Shown piece after piece: positions 44,520-54,778 of a stretch of DNA of 64,000 nt; positions within the stretch are counted from its first letter, which is position 1, and the number at the start of each line of letters is the position of its first letter. The notes beneath the pieces are model-generated. The model was not told where the DNA came from. It saw only the letters and a list, made by a program, of their open reading frames with translations, and did not search any database. This DNA comes from Cordylochernes scorpioides (lineage: Eukaryota > Arthropoda > Arachnida > Pseudoscorpiones > Chernetidae): NCBI GenBank assembly GCA_030710605.1, contig CP092863.1, positions 120,447,586-120,511,585 of the forward strand, in the 5' to 3' direction. The position numbers and the translations under genes are program-made.

Positions 44520-44643
44520 GGCTATAGTTATTAACTAATATATGCATTTATATAAGGCGCCAATTTATAATTGTAACAAATAGTATTTGAATCAAAACAT
44601 TCAATCGGGTAAAACACGGGCGTTGCCCGGGTCATTCGGCTAG
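44520..44643 (+). mobile_element. Helitron 3' end
   Basis: GGCGCCAATTTATAATTG, then AATCGGGTAAAACACGGGCG, TTGCCCGGG, TCATTCGGCTAG followed by T. It is the mirror of the terminus at 1741. The 5' boundary is not located. 44190-44440 before it is a short GC-richer segment with no recognised gene. Confidence 0.65.
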
Positions 44644-45122
44644 TAACCTATAAGATAGACAAAGATAGACAATAAGAGAAACCTTAAAGATAGAGGATGT
44701 CTGGCCGGTATTCATATTGTCACGATATTTCATTTATACATAGTTTCGTTTTCTTCCGTCATATAATCATCATATAGGGGTGTATATGTATATGTATGTA
44801 AATAATATTAAAAAATAAAAGAGGCATATCCGACCAGAGCACATGTGATTATATATATATTTTTTTTTTCAAACTTTTTTTCGCTTTGTGTTTTCGGTAA
44901 AATTATTTAGTTTAACATTTCTTTTATATATAATTTGTTATTTTTATTTTATTTTTTTATACGAAAAATCTTTTTACACATAGTGCAAGTTATTTTAAAT
45001 ATAAAATAGGCGTTATTGTTAATTTTCAAAATATTCAAGCCCATATTTTACAAAATGTATTTTGTCCATAATATAAATATATATATCAATTTTTTTTTCT
45101 TCCCATTGAATATAACAGGGTA

Positions 45123-45285
45123 TTCTTAAAACTTAATTCTGTTGACGTTATGTGGCGCTGAGTTTGTTGTTGACACACATTAAATATGTTATAACATCTT
45201 GATAAAGGTTGGCGTTCAGCCAACTGAAATATTGGTAAAATAAATGATATTTTGATCCAATATAGGTATTTTTAATTAAATATAT
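45123..45285 (+). repeat. Right half of foldback family F1
   Basis: Runs uninterrupted from ACTTAATTCTGTTGACG through GGCGCTGAGTTTG and TTGATAAAGGTTGGCG to the outer end. It shows the pre-insertion order of the element at 4590-6225. Confidence 0.7.
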
Positions 45286-45849
45286 ACATATATATATCTT
45301 TGAGAATATTAATTTTGAGATCACCCCCCCTTTCCATCCTTTAAATGATTATTTTTTTTTATTTTGATCAGGGTCAAATTTAATTTTTTTGTTAAAAAGT
45401 CATTCATAGACATCTGATTTGCCAAACATGATCCTATATTGGCGCTATTCAATTGATTCTCCATAAAATATCTTCACCCTTCAGAACACTTCTGATAAAT
45501 ATAATTCGCAATCAATATGCAAATAATGATTATTTAAGAAATATGTAAATAGAATAAACATTTTTAGAATTTTTCATCCAATTTAAATTAAAGGAGATTT
45601 CTACTTACATAAGCCTCCCATAATAAAAATCTTTTTCATGGATATTATTGTTATATAGAAAATGATTCATTACAAATTGATTTATTTAATCGATAAAGCT
45701 AAAAAATGATTTAAAGAAAAAAAAAGAGGCAAAATAAGTTCAAATTTTCAATCATATGATTATCTATGCCATTTATCTTTGTACTTAATTTATCCGATAT
45801 TCTGACATTGTGTATTTTTGGGTAATTTTCCTTTTGGAATCTTCTACAT

Positions 45850-46490
45850 TCATGGATACAACTTGAAAAGGTTGTACTTTCAGCATGTATATCGGGATTC
45901 AGACAATAACTCTGAAAGATATTACAGTGACCTTTATTGAAGATACACGAGATAACCCATATACACTCATGGACAAAACTTAAGGAAGTTGTACCTTTCA
46001 GCATGTATATCGGGATTGAGACAATAACTCTGAAAGATATTACAGTGACCTTTATTGAAGACACACGAGATAACCAATATACACTCATGGACAAAACTTA
46101 AGGAAGTTGTACCTTTCAGCATGTATATCGGGATTGAGACAATAACTCTGAAAGATATTACAGTGACCTTTATTGAAGACACACGAGATAACCAATATAC
46201 ACTCATGGACAAAACTTAAGGAAGTTGTACCTTTCAGCATGTATATCGGGATTCAGACAATAACTCTGAAAGATATTACAGTGACCTTTGTTGAAGACAC
46301 ACGAGATAACCAATATACACTCATGGACAAAACTTAAGGAAGTTGTACCTTTCAGCATGTATATCGGGATTGAGACAATAACTCTGAAAGATATTACAGT
46401 GACCTTTATTGAAGACGTACGAGATAACCAAGTGCAAACAACCTCTGTCTTCTTCTTCTTCTTCAAAAAAAGTAGACAACCATTTAAATG
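45850..46490 (-). repeat. 118-bp satellite array, five units
   Basis: Five units on minus, with the variant terminal unit (CGAGATAACCAAGTGCAAAC) at 46425-46490. The first unit (45850-45960) is the most diverged. Tandem order and variant edge match 17880-18300. ORFs of 81-127 residues are repeat read-through. Confidence 0.85.
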
Positions 46491-46624
46491 GTAATAGTGG
46501 GTGGCCAAAACGTCAAAAAATAATGATAAACTTCTATAAAAAGGTTCAAATATTCAATTTGAATAAATCTATATTTATGTTATATGTGTATATATGCAAC
46601 TATAGATCTTATTAAAAGGAAAGT

Positions 46625-46955
46625 AGACACGACAAAGTGACTTTCGAACACGTCAACGCTCAACCACAGGTTTCCAAAGTGGTCAAGGAAACGTTAGAAA
46701 TGCTTAATGTCTTATCTCGCCCCCTTCATGTTCGCCGGATATTGCTCCTTCTGATTACAACCTTTTCCGCTCAATACGTCTTTTCCCATCTGAACAGCTC
46801 TTCCTTCCTTACTATAAGATATCCTAAATTGGGCCTCTTCGTAAATAGCTCCAACAGATTTATCGTTATATTGAGGTAGAATTCACCTTTTACCTGATAT
46901 GTCAAGTTGTGGATAAAGATGGACCATATTTTGGGAAAAAAACATATATACATAT
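46625..46955 (+). pseudogene. mariner-type transposase remnant
   Basis: Words VSKVVKETLEML, then after a frameshift SPDIAPSDYNLFRS and a final VVDKDGPYF match the C-terminal catalytic part of mariner-family transposases. The HDNARPH box that carries the second catalytic aspartate reads HVNAQPQ, so that residue is lost; the third aspartate (SPDIAPSDY) is kept. There are several stops. No flanking inverted repeats were found. It is older than the mariner at 61985. Confidence 0.65.
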
Positions 46956-46964
46956 GTGAAAAAA

Positions 46965-47247
46965 TAGTACAAATGTGGTATTATACTGGGATAAGGTGCA
47001 TAAATTAAGAAAAAGGCATCTCCTTATCGTGCAACTGTAAGTTGCTGATGGCTTGTGCCATCTATCGGAATAAATATCAACTATTCTTGTTGATTTCTAA
47101 TTATTCCAGAATTGGTCAATAAATATTAGTATTTGGCCAATTCTGGAATAATTAAAAATCAACGAGAATAGTTGATATTTATTCCGATAGATGGCACAAG
47201 CCATCAGCAACTTACAGTTGCACGATAAGGAGATGCCTTTTTCTTAA
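46965..47247. repeat. Foldback F2, right arm cut by a MITE
   Basis: Arms of about 120 bp (about 46995-47115 and 47133-47247) share AAGAAAAAGGCATCTCCTTA, TCGTGCAACTGTAAGTTGCT, GATGGCTTGTGCCATCTATC and AATAAATATCAACTATTCT. The left arm continues outward through TAAGGTGCATAAATT; the right arm stops at the MITE boundary 47248. Confidence 0.75.
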
Positions 47248-47249
47248 TA

Positions 47250-47421
47250 CAGTAGAACTTGGATAATTCGAACTTCTTTAATTCGAAAACCTCTTTAATT
47301 CGAATATTTATCTTGGTCCCCAGAATTTCCTATAATTATAATTTCCGTTTTTAATTCGAATTTTTGGATAATTCGAATTTTTTTATGGTCCCTTGGGGTT
47401 CGAATTATCCAAGTTCGACTG
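47250..47421. mobile_element. Tigger-like MITE (172 bp)
   Basis: Flanked by TA (47248-47249, 47422-47423). Ends CAGTAGAACTTGGATAATTC and the inverse GAATTATCCAAGTTCGACTG; the interior repeats TAATTCGAA. It is a third sequence-distinct TA-flanked MITE family of this type in the window. Confidence 0.85.
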
Positions 47422-47464
47422 TATATACATATGTTATAAAATAAAAAAATATTTTCTGTAGAAT

Positions 47465-48145
47465 TTTGTCGAGGATTATGCTATGGTAATGCAGTTGTGG
47501 CAATAATCTTGAAAGTAAAATAATAAAATTGGTTTTGATCTGAGGTTGCTTTGATTGAGCTAAAGGAATATATAAAAAACAATTTGATAAAAGTACTGCC
47601 TGGCTTAAGGCGTAAGAATAAAAAAATGAAAAACTTATTTACATAATGTACAAAAGGTTTGAGCCGGCCATCGGGAAACAACAACAATGAGTTTTTATAG
47701 GGGAAGCGTGACCTCTGGCGGTCGAATTAACAGAGTATTTAAATATATGATATATATATATATATTTTTTTTTAATAAAATAATATTTTAATATAACATA
47801 TATATATATTATAAAAGAGAATATTTTCTATTGATTTTGGAATAGTTGAGATAAGGTTTTGTATAAGTGGGTTGTTTGACCAATATGATATTGTTTTGAA
47901 GTCATGTGAAAGATATTAATAAAATAAAGGTTGAATCACAATTTACTTTAATTGTGCTAATGAAGAAAACACAATTTGAGAAAAGTACTACTTCACTTAA
48001 GGCGAGTAGAATAAAGAAAACAGAGACTTATTTACATATCTACAGAATGATTTGAGCCGGCCAACAGGAAACAACAACAACAGATTTATATAGGGAAAGC
48101 GGTGACATCTGACGGTCGATTTAAACAGAGTAATTAGTATTCTAG
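47465..48145 (-). repeat. Dispersed repeat of about 280 bp, copies 3 and 4
   Basis: Two inverted copies (47465-47800 and 47930-48145) with GGCTTAAGGCG, TTTGAGCCGGCCA and AACAACAACA followed by TATAGGG. Together with 13735 and 32870 this is a four-copy family in the window. Confidence 0.6.
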
Positions 48146-48297
48146 AACAATATAAATTTAAATTAAATATTTATATATATATATATATTAAAAATAATGA
48201 AGGCATATCCTGACCAAAAGCACATGTGCTTTTTTTATATTTTTAATATCAACACCTGACCTTTTTTATTTTTTTTCTATTGTTTTTCTCATATATA

Positions 48298-48413
48298 TCT
48301 AAAGAGACAAGGGTCGCCTCTCCCATCAAAATAGACGTCTAAAACCAGACGCCATCTATTGGTCTGGTTTTAGAGGTCTTTTTTGACGGGAGAGGCGACC
48401 CTTGTCTCTTTAG
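48298..48413. repeat. Near-perfect palindrome of 116 bp
   Basis: Arms AAAGAGACAAGGGTCGCCTC, TCCC, then GTCTAAAACCAGAC on the left, and their inverse on the right (GTCTGGTTTTAGAGGTC, GGGAGAGGCGACCC, TTGTCTCTTTAGA), with an 11-base centre. It is a small foldback or MITE and would form a strong hairpin as RNA. Confidence 0.8.
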
Positions 48414-48439
48414 ATCAATTCCCTCCCGGCAAAATTTCC

Positions 48440-48660
48440 ATCTATATATATATATATTAATTAAAAATAATGAAGGCATATCCTGACCACGAGCATATGT
48501 GCTTTTTAGATGGCAAAGCGCCACCTAGTGAAACAGAAATCAACAGAACAGAAATGGCGCTCTACCATTCAAAAAAGCAGAATGTTCTCGTGTTCAGGAT
48601 ATGCTTTCCTTATTTTTAATATCAAAACCTGACCTTTTTATTTCTATTATTTTTTTACAC
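48440..48660 (+). mobile_element. Hammerhead-associated repeat
   Basis: Contains GGCATATCCTGACCACGAGC and the inverse TTCAGGATATGC near 48595, so it is partly inverted, followed by AATATCAAAACCTGACC and a short T/A-rich run into the ribozyme. Same repeat as 27340-27628. A shorter copy lies at 48195-48270. Confidence 0.6.
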
Positions 48661-48671
48661 AACAGCTTGCA

Positions 48672-48711
48672 CCACGCTGATGAGGGCCAACAGCCCGAAA
48701 CGCGTCCGTGG
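48672..48711 (+). ncRNA. Hammerhead ribozyme (type I, minimal stem III)
   Basis: Self-cleaving RNA motif: stem I CCACG/CGTGG, core CTGATGA, stem II GGGC/GCCC with loop CAACA, GAAA, palindromic ACGCGT as minimal stem III, cleavage triplet GTC with cleavage expected after C48706. Outside stem I, AGCT on each side can add an outer helix across an internal loop, as in natural type I hammerheads. All invariant core bases are present. It is followed by GGTTAGCTTTTCTTGATT and the F2 segment (48720-48905), so it belongs to a dispersed element. Best candidate in the window for activity. Confidence 0.8.
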
Positions 48712-48714
48712 TTA

Positions 48715-48905
48715 GCTTTTCTTGATTAATCAAGAATGGGTATTTGGCCAATTCTGGAATAATTAAAAAATCAACGAGAATAGTTGATATTTATTCCGAT
48801 AGATGGCGCCAGCCATCAGCAACTTTCAGTTGCACGATAAGGAGATGCCTTTTTCTTAATTTATGCACCTTATCCCAGTACAATGTTACATTTGTACTAT
48901 TTTTT
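48715..48905 (+). repeat. F2-related segment downstream of the ribozyme
   Basis: Carries TTGGCCAATTCTGGAATAAT, AACGAGAATAGTTGATATTT and GGAGATGCCTTTTTCTTAAT, matching the right arm of the 46965 foldback and continuing into ATTTATGCACCTTATCCC, which is missing there. Ribozyme plus this block is therefore the fuller element. Confidence 0.65.
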
Positions 48906-48987
48906 CACATATATATATATATATATATAAACATCTTATTCACAACCCCAAAAAAAATCCCATTAAAATTATTATTATTTTTTATTA

Positions 48988-49288
48988 TACCCCTAGTACA
49001 ATTGGTACAGGCCATGATAACCATGGTAGGTATCTGACGACAGCTTTTACTGTATAACACCACATGTCTACATATGTAGAAAACATTTCGACTTTTACAC
49101 TTACAAGTGTACCAGAGTTCTGTTCAGTTACTTGCACTCACTGGTGGGGTTGAATTTTGAAAGAATTGAGGGCATTTGAAGCAATTTTTCTTTAAAAAAA
49201 AAAGTGACCAATGCGAGATACGATCCTAGGTTAAGGCTGTCGAAATTCGAAGGTTTAAACCATTCTTCTTCATCCCACCACTTTAAAA
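48988..49288 (-). mobile_element. SINE copy C
   Basis: Full-length minus-strand copy: tRNA-like head at about 49205-49288 (decayed B box), A/T linker, body with CTTGCACTCACTGGTGGGG, and tail with GCCATGATAACCATGGTAGG and CCCTAGTACAATTGGTACAG. Confidence 0.6.
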
Positions 49289-49739
49289 TTAATATACAAA
49301 TATTTTCAAGAAAATATTTTCATCTTTTTTTATCGATTTTTTTTTTTACAAATATATTATGTAATTTATAATACAATATAATATAATGCGGCCCGTGATT
49401 GTAAAACGACATTTGAAATACTATCCCGCATGTGTTTCTTTTCAACGAAAATTCAAAATTTATTTCAAGGAGAAATAACGATTATTTCTAACCTTTTGGA
49501 TGAAGTATGAAAGGGTGAATTGTGAAGAATAATTAACTTTATTAACATCATGAAACGCGATATCCCAAACTCAGGGATATTTGCGTCAATACCTTTCACT
49601 GCATCACAGCAATTCGGCTATATACAATCCTGTTCAATTTTTTATTTTACATTAATTAACTGAAGAAAATTGTCCAAAGAGAAAAACAAACAACAAAGCA
49701 AAACACACAGAGCAAGCATCGCAGTTCTTTTTTTTTTTT

Positions 49740-51050
49740 CTAAGATTCCTTCTCTTTTTTCCAATTCAAGAGAAAGTTGTATATGTATTTACAAAATTGA
49801 TCAAAATTTTTATACTTTTCTTTTTTGTCTACAAATTCATCAAGCTGTCCAATACGACCAAATCTATTTTCCCTAAAATCCCGGAAAATTGGGCACTCCA
49901 GAAGTAGATGTCTCGCGTCTTGAATTTCACCTCCGCAGAAGCATCCTGGTTCCTTCACGGCGCCGATAGTTGCCAAAAATTTTCCAAAATTGCCATGATC
50001 TGTAATGAATTGGATATTATAAAAATTTGGACGGAAAAATCTTAGAATTCCAGATACGAAAAAGCTTCTGAAAATTTCATTAGTGTTCTCAAAAATTTCA
50101 TTCATTTTTGCGTGTAAGAATGATTTGACTATACTTGGAGCATGGGGTTCGTAAGTAATTAGATCTTCAGTGGACAGATGGGCTAGATCATATTTGATTA
50201 TTCTAGATTCTATATTGTCTGTTAGGAGTGGAATTTTTGCCAAACTATGCACACAGTTTGATGAAGTGGTTTTATATGCTCTAACTGCCCATAAAATGAT
50301 CTGGTACTGCATGGAATTCAGTTTTTGTTTAGAACGATTGTTTAAATATTTAAACCAAATTTCTGATCCGTATGTAAATACAGGCCTTACTATTGTTTTA
50401 TATAAAGTTAACCTCTTTTGAGTGTCTAAACCCCACATATTGCCACTTAGTGAACACAATAAATTTTTCATACGTCCTGCCTTACACAGAATATCATTAA
50501 CATGCGGTGTAAAGTTAACTTTGTTTTTCCATTTATGATTAGAAAATTTCATTCCCAGAATTTTTACTTGCTTGACCGGCATTATTATATTGTTATTAAC
50601 CTTAATAGGTATTTTTTGTCTGTTATGTAGGTATAGCATATTAGTCTTCTCTGTACTGATCGTTAATTTATTTCTATTACACCATTGGATCACATAATTT
50701 AAGGTGTATTCACTTGCGGTTTTTAGTCCTTCAATAGTCTTATTCCAGCAAATTATTGTAACGTCGTCTGCATAACATATAATATCTGCATTCATTGAAT
50801 CAAAATTTATCAACAAATCATTTAGCAAAATATTCCATAGAAGTGGTGATAAAGGTCCACCCTGTGGACATCCTTTAGTTAGTCTCTTATAAAACGTTTC
50901 TGATTCGTATGTAAATTTCACCTCCCTTTCATTATTCAAATAAGATTTTATGATCCGTATTAAATCTGAGGGAATATCATCATTATCCATTCTTTTTATA
51001 ATAGCAGGCCACCATGCATTGTCGAATGCACCCGCAATATCTAATACTTT
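49740..51050 (-). pseudogene. R1-type LINE ORF2, 5'-truncated
   Basis: The open frame starts in flanking tRNA-like sequence (51116); LINE-derived protein begins about residue 24. Reverse transcriptase motif A is LDIAGAFDNAWW (D26), then GCPQGGPLSPLLWN and YADD (115-118). The C-terminal CX1CX8HX4C knuckle is at C392-C394-H403-C408, preceded by ITDHGNFGKFL, typical of R1-clade ORF2. The endonuclease and the first reverse transcriptase blocks are missing. TAG at 49740 is followed directly by a 12-base poly(A) (minus; 49728-49739), so the 3' end is that of a retroposed mRNA. The remaining frame is intact. Confidence 0.85.
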
Positions 51051-51054
51051 GTCT

Positions 51055-51106
51055 GATGGCGGAACATTGTGGGTTCGATTCCCATCCCTGGACACTTTTA
51101 TTTTTC
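51055..51106 (+). repeat. 3' half of a tRNA-like sequence
   Basis: Anticodon-arm half and a perfect B box (GTGGGTTCGATTCCC) followed by CATCCCTGGACAC. It matches the 3' half of 54703-54778. The LINE 5' end joins it at the anticodon/variable region, so the LINE interrupted or replaced the 5' half. Confidence 0.55.
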
Positions 51107-51424
51107 CATTTATCATTACTCTTCACAATTCACCCTTTCATACCTCATCCAAAAGGTTAGAAATAATCGTTATTTCTCCTTAAAATAAATTTTGAATTTT
51201 CGTTGAAAAGAAACACATGCGGGATAGTATTTCAAATGTCGTTTTACAAATATATTAAGTAATCCACTTTTTAAATTTACATATTAATACTTTTTATGAA
51301 ATGTATCTTATTTACATATAATCTGTCATACGATTCCTTCCAAATGGTTGATACGCTCTAATAACATATCAAAATAGAAAATTAATTGATTTGCATAATT
51401 TATATATTTGCTTATTCACATATT

Positions 51425-52045
51425 ATTCTGAACAAAAAGCAATAACGCGCCATCTATATATAGCAAATGAAAACATTAAGACGCGAGTGTTTCTTTCATT
51501 GATGAGCCAAGCCCTCCCAATATTTTTTTCATCGCAGTAAGGACTGTAGAAGTTTGTTTTATGTGTAAAATAAATATTCGCGTAAAATGTTTTCATTTGC
51601 TATATATCCTTTTGTTGAACTGGCGAAACAGCTAGGATGGTTCCCCACTGATGAGTTAGACCCTCTCAACATTTTAAACTACCATTCAAAAATTGTTGAA
51701 ATTTATTTTATAATAATTTTTTAAAATTCGTAACTATCATAGGCGCGTATGATTCTTTTTAAAAAATAAACAATTTCTACTGTCCTTACTACAATGGAAA
51801 AATTAATGGGAGGGCCTGGCTCATCAGTGGTGAACCCTCCTAGCAGTTTCGCCAGTTTAATTTACCATACCGCGGTTATATTGCATTTTTGGAACTTCCT
51901 TTTATAGTGATAGGCCCTGTCAATAATTTTTACATTACAGTAAGGACAGTAGAAATTGTTTATTTTTAAAAAGAATCTTACACTTCTATAATAGTTTCGA
52001 ATTTTGATAACAGATGGCGCGCTAATATATCATAATAATAATATT
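51425..52045. mobile_element. M2 fragment and M1 MITE in series
   Basis: 51425-51610 is an M2 copy (GCAATAACGCGCCATCTATA). 51610-51690 is a separate centre fragment. 51690-52045 is an M1 copy with both arms (ACAATTTCTACTGTCC and its inverse), a longer centre that includes CAGTGGTGAACCCTCCTAGC, and an extra insertion of about 90 bp. 52045-52510 holds nothing further that I can support. Confidence 0.6.
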
Positions 52046-52514
52046 TTGTTAAATAAACCATGGTTCTATTTAAAATATTTTCATTTTTGGATATAAAATA
52101 ACTTGTATATGATTTCTTGGGAAAATATTATTGATTTTTTGTCTCCGATATGATTAATAGAATTATTCACAGAATGTATGTCTCAATGTTATTTTGAATC
52201 TTGCCACCCTGCCAATAAATCAATGAGCGCATCAGCAGTGTGACCAAGCGCGAGATTCCACAAAGTTGGGTCATCCATTCGTCTAACGCAATTCTAATGG
52301 CTTCTAATTAATGAATTCTACCGCCCAAATTAATTAATTTACTTACCAAGAAGATAATTAGAGAAGATCTGTTATGACGCCTCATATCATCTGTCTTTAT
52401 TTACATCCTGCTCTGATGCTCTTCTATGAATTTTGACGTGGAAAAATCAATAAAAATCGTTTGGATTTTGAGAATGATTTGTTGAAATTTGGTGCATTCT
52501 ATAAAAGTCTTCTA

Positions 52515-53225
52515 TTAGACTTGATGGAAGAGAAGTATAAACCGTCGAATTTAAACAGCCACTTCCCGGGATTGAATCCCTCATTGGACCTTTTTTTTTT
52601 CTTAAATGTTCCCGATTCTTTTTCAAAAATTCATACCCCACCAGTGAGTGCAAGTTAACAAACAGGGCTCTGACACACTTGAAAATGCAAACGTTAAAAT
52701 ACTTTCCACAGGTACCGACATATACATGTACTTACAGTAAAAGCCCTCGACAGAGCTGACTGCTACAGGGCATGTTCCCAGGTGGCAGATAGGGGAACAA
52801 CCTTCAGATATGAAGGCCAGCTGTGAAACAAGCAGAATAACTCTGACAAATAGACAGTCACAGACCAACAGCAGCATTGTTAGGAAGAGGAGAAAGATCT
52901 CTTTGAAAATCCTGAGTTCAACTGTTGATAGACCTCAGCAAAGTTTCAACTCCAAGGATACGGAAGTCTGTACTCATGTTAGAGTCGGCAGTAAAGGCTT
53001 CCATGTTAGGAACGGCCTTAAAATATAGGCAAAGTCAGACTTTCACTAAAGTGTGCCTGTATCATGGTACCATGATCAACGAAAGCTGCACCCCTACACC
53101 CCATTCCATGAGATCATGAATTCATGGAATTCGTGTAATCTTTACACAAGGGGATGAGAAACAACAACAGTAAAATCAGTCACTAACTACCTACCATGAT
53201 TAACATAACCTGTAATAGTGTTGCC
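52515..53225 (+). mobile_element. SINE copy D, split by about 400 bp
   Basis: Head with TTCCCGGGATTGAATCCC, T-rich linker and body (CACCAGTGAGTGCAAG, ACAGGGCTCTGACACAC) up to 52745. The tail (CACTAACTACCTACCATGAT) resumes at 53165. The intervening 52746-53165 is unrecognised, moderately GC-balanced sequence with a 72-residue frame of unknown nature. Confidence 0.55.
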
Positions 53226-53237
53226 TAAGGATAATTT

Positions 53238-53400
53238 AAAAAATCCATACCCCACCAGTGAGTGCAAGTAACCAAACAGGGCTCTGACACACTTACAAAT
53301 TCAAACATTGAACTAATTTCCACACGACATGTGATATACTTACAGTAAAAACAATCACTAACTACCCACCATGATTATCATTACCCTTTAACACGTGTAT
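53238..53400 (+). mobile_element. SINE copy E, head missing
   Basis: Body and tail only (CACCAGTGAGTGCAAGTAAC, CTACCCACCATGATTATCAT, TTACCC). It follows copy D directly. Confidence 0.6.
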
Positions 53401-54064
53401 GCTAGAGATAATTATAAAACAATCTCAACATCTTTTATAAACAAATATTTACATTTTAAAAAGTTTGATGGAGTTTTTAAACAAAAAATGATATTTAGGT
53501 TTCGATATCTAAGGATTTTCCATCGTATTCGAAGAATTAATATGTAAGAGTATGTAAATAAAAAGGGGAAATATGTCAATAAGGTAGTCTAACAAGGCTA
53601 GATGGATCAAACAAACATGTTAAACCCCCATTTGTTCATTAAAAGATCATCCCCCCTCCTTCCTTTATTGAAATTCAAGTCTATTAATCTTAACAAAAAC
53701 AACCAAAAGACTACAAGCTTTTAAGAGCACGCGTCGCCTGCTTTATTAATCTTGTAAGGCAACTCTCTATTTCACTTTTTTTTCGTCTGCCTTCCTTCGG
53801 GAATTCTTAATGGCTCCATTCTTCCTCATCATTTATGGATTAAACAAATTTTTATTTTTATTTTCGTCTGCTGATAAAATTCGAAGCGCGGGAAAATTTT
53901 CCCGCCTTTTTTTTCTTTTCAAATTTTCGTCTGCTAACGGCTTTTCTGCTGTTTTATACCTATTTTAATTCGTTTAGTGGTTATTTAATGATTGTGTTTG
54001 TGTGGTATATAGCTACTTAAAATAAATTATACTTCTTTTTGACGTATAAATAGTATTTTAATAT

Positions 54065-54310
54065 TGTCGCGGAGATAAATAAAGCAAGGGCAAGTTTGGG
54101 AATAATTAATTTATTATAAGGGGTATTTATGGAGAGAGAGGGAGTACAACTTACCCCAAGTTAAAAGATAATCCTAATGAGCGACGTCAGCCACCCCGCC
54201 GACCAGATTCCGAGAACCCCTCACACCCGTGGCCCCCACCCCCGGAGTCCAGGGATGATTGACAGGTGTCCCATGGGGCTTCTTGTGACTGGAGTTGTAG
54301 AGCTACTTGA
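54065..54310 (+). other. Possible LTR fragment
   Basis: Begins TGTCGCGGAGATAAATAAAG, with AATTAATTTATTATAAGG and then a GC-rich segment (CCGCCGACCAGATTCCG). The order of an AT-rich and a GC-rich block after TGTC resembles the LTR at 38618, but no second LTR or CA end was located. The rest of 53400-54620 is featureless apart from a GCGGGAAAATTTTCCCGC palindrome near 53890. Confidence 0.3.
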
Positions 54311-54623
54311 CAAAATTTATATTAAAAACATACTATATGCAAATTTTGTCATCTCCAGAGGGTTTTTAGCCATATTATAATACAAATATTCCTGGCAAAG
54401 ATAGATACACCAATGTATAAACATTAGACTACCCATACTCAGTAGAATTTGAAGCTTATGAAGTGAAATCGATGCATCAAAGAAGCTTAAAGAATATGAT
54501 GATAATGATGAAAATATTTGCAGCAGAATTAAATGACAGTAGATTTAAAAATTTAGTGAATAAATAAAAAGTAATAATAAATAATTGATAATAATTTCTC
54601 TCTTTATGAATAGAAAAAGCATA

Positions 54624-54702
54624 TCTACTTATATAATTGCCTTATTCTGTCTGTGTGAAGTTCACGGATAGATTTTGGTCAGAATGGATAAAATAAAAAA
54701 AA
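54624..54702 (+). mobile_element. Helitron 5' end
   Basis: TCTACTTATATAATTGCC after A, then TTATTCTGTCTGTGTGAAG, closely matching the 5' end of the Helitron at 8367-9301. No 3' end was found downstream before 55190, so it is a truncated copy. It encloses or abuts the tRNA-like sequence that follows. Confidence 0.6.
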
Positions 54703-54778
54703 GTGTCAAGGGATGGGAATCGAACCCACGACCTTCCGCTTACCGGGCAGATGCCATGACCACTAGGCTACCCTGCAC
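54703..54778 (-). tRNA. tRNA-Thr-like sequence (GGT), probably a pseudogene
   Basis: Read on minus: A box TAGCCTAGTGG, D stem GCC/GGC, anticodon stem TCTGC/GCGGA with loop CCGGTAA (anticodon GGT, but C instead of T at position 33), T arm GTGGG-TTCGATT-CCCAT. The acceptor stem is poor, with three of seven positions mispaired. T runs follow on minus. It is probably tRNA-derived repeat or a tRNA fragment captured by the Helitron, not a working tRNA. Confidence 0.5.

Larger units (their letters stand above)
49400..51248. mobile_element. Inverted-repeat bracketed unit holding an R1-type LINE
   Basis: 134-bp inverted repeats at 49400-49533 and 51115-51248 differ at only a few positions. Outer ends are TGTAAAACGAC and its inverse. 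Landmarks: ACTATCCCGCATGTGTTTCT, AGAAATAACGATTATTTCTA and ACCTTTTGGATGA. Between them lie about 190 bp of unknown DNA, a 5'-truncated LINE on minus, and half of a tRNA-like sequence. No target duplication was found. Confidence 0.7.
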
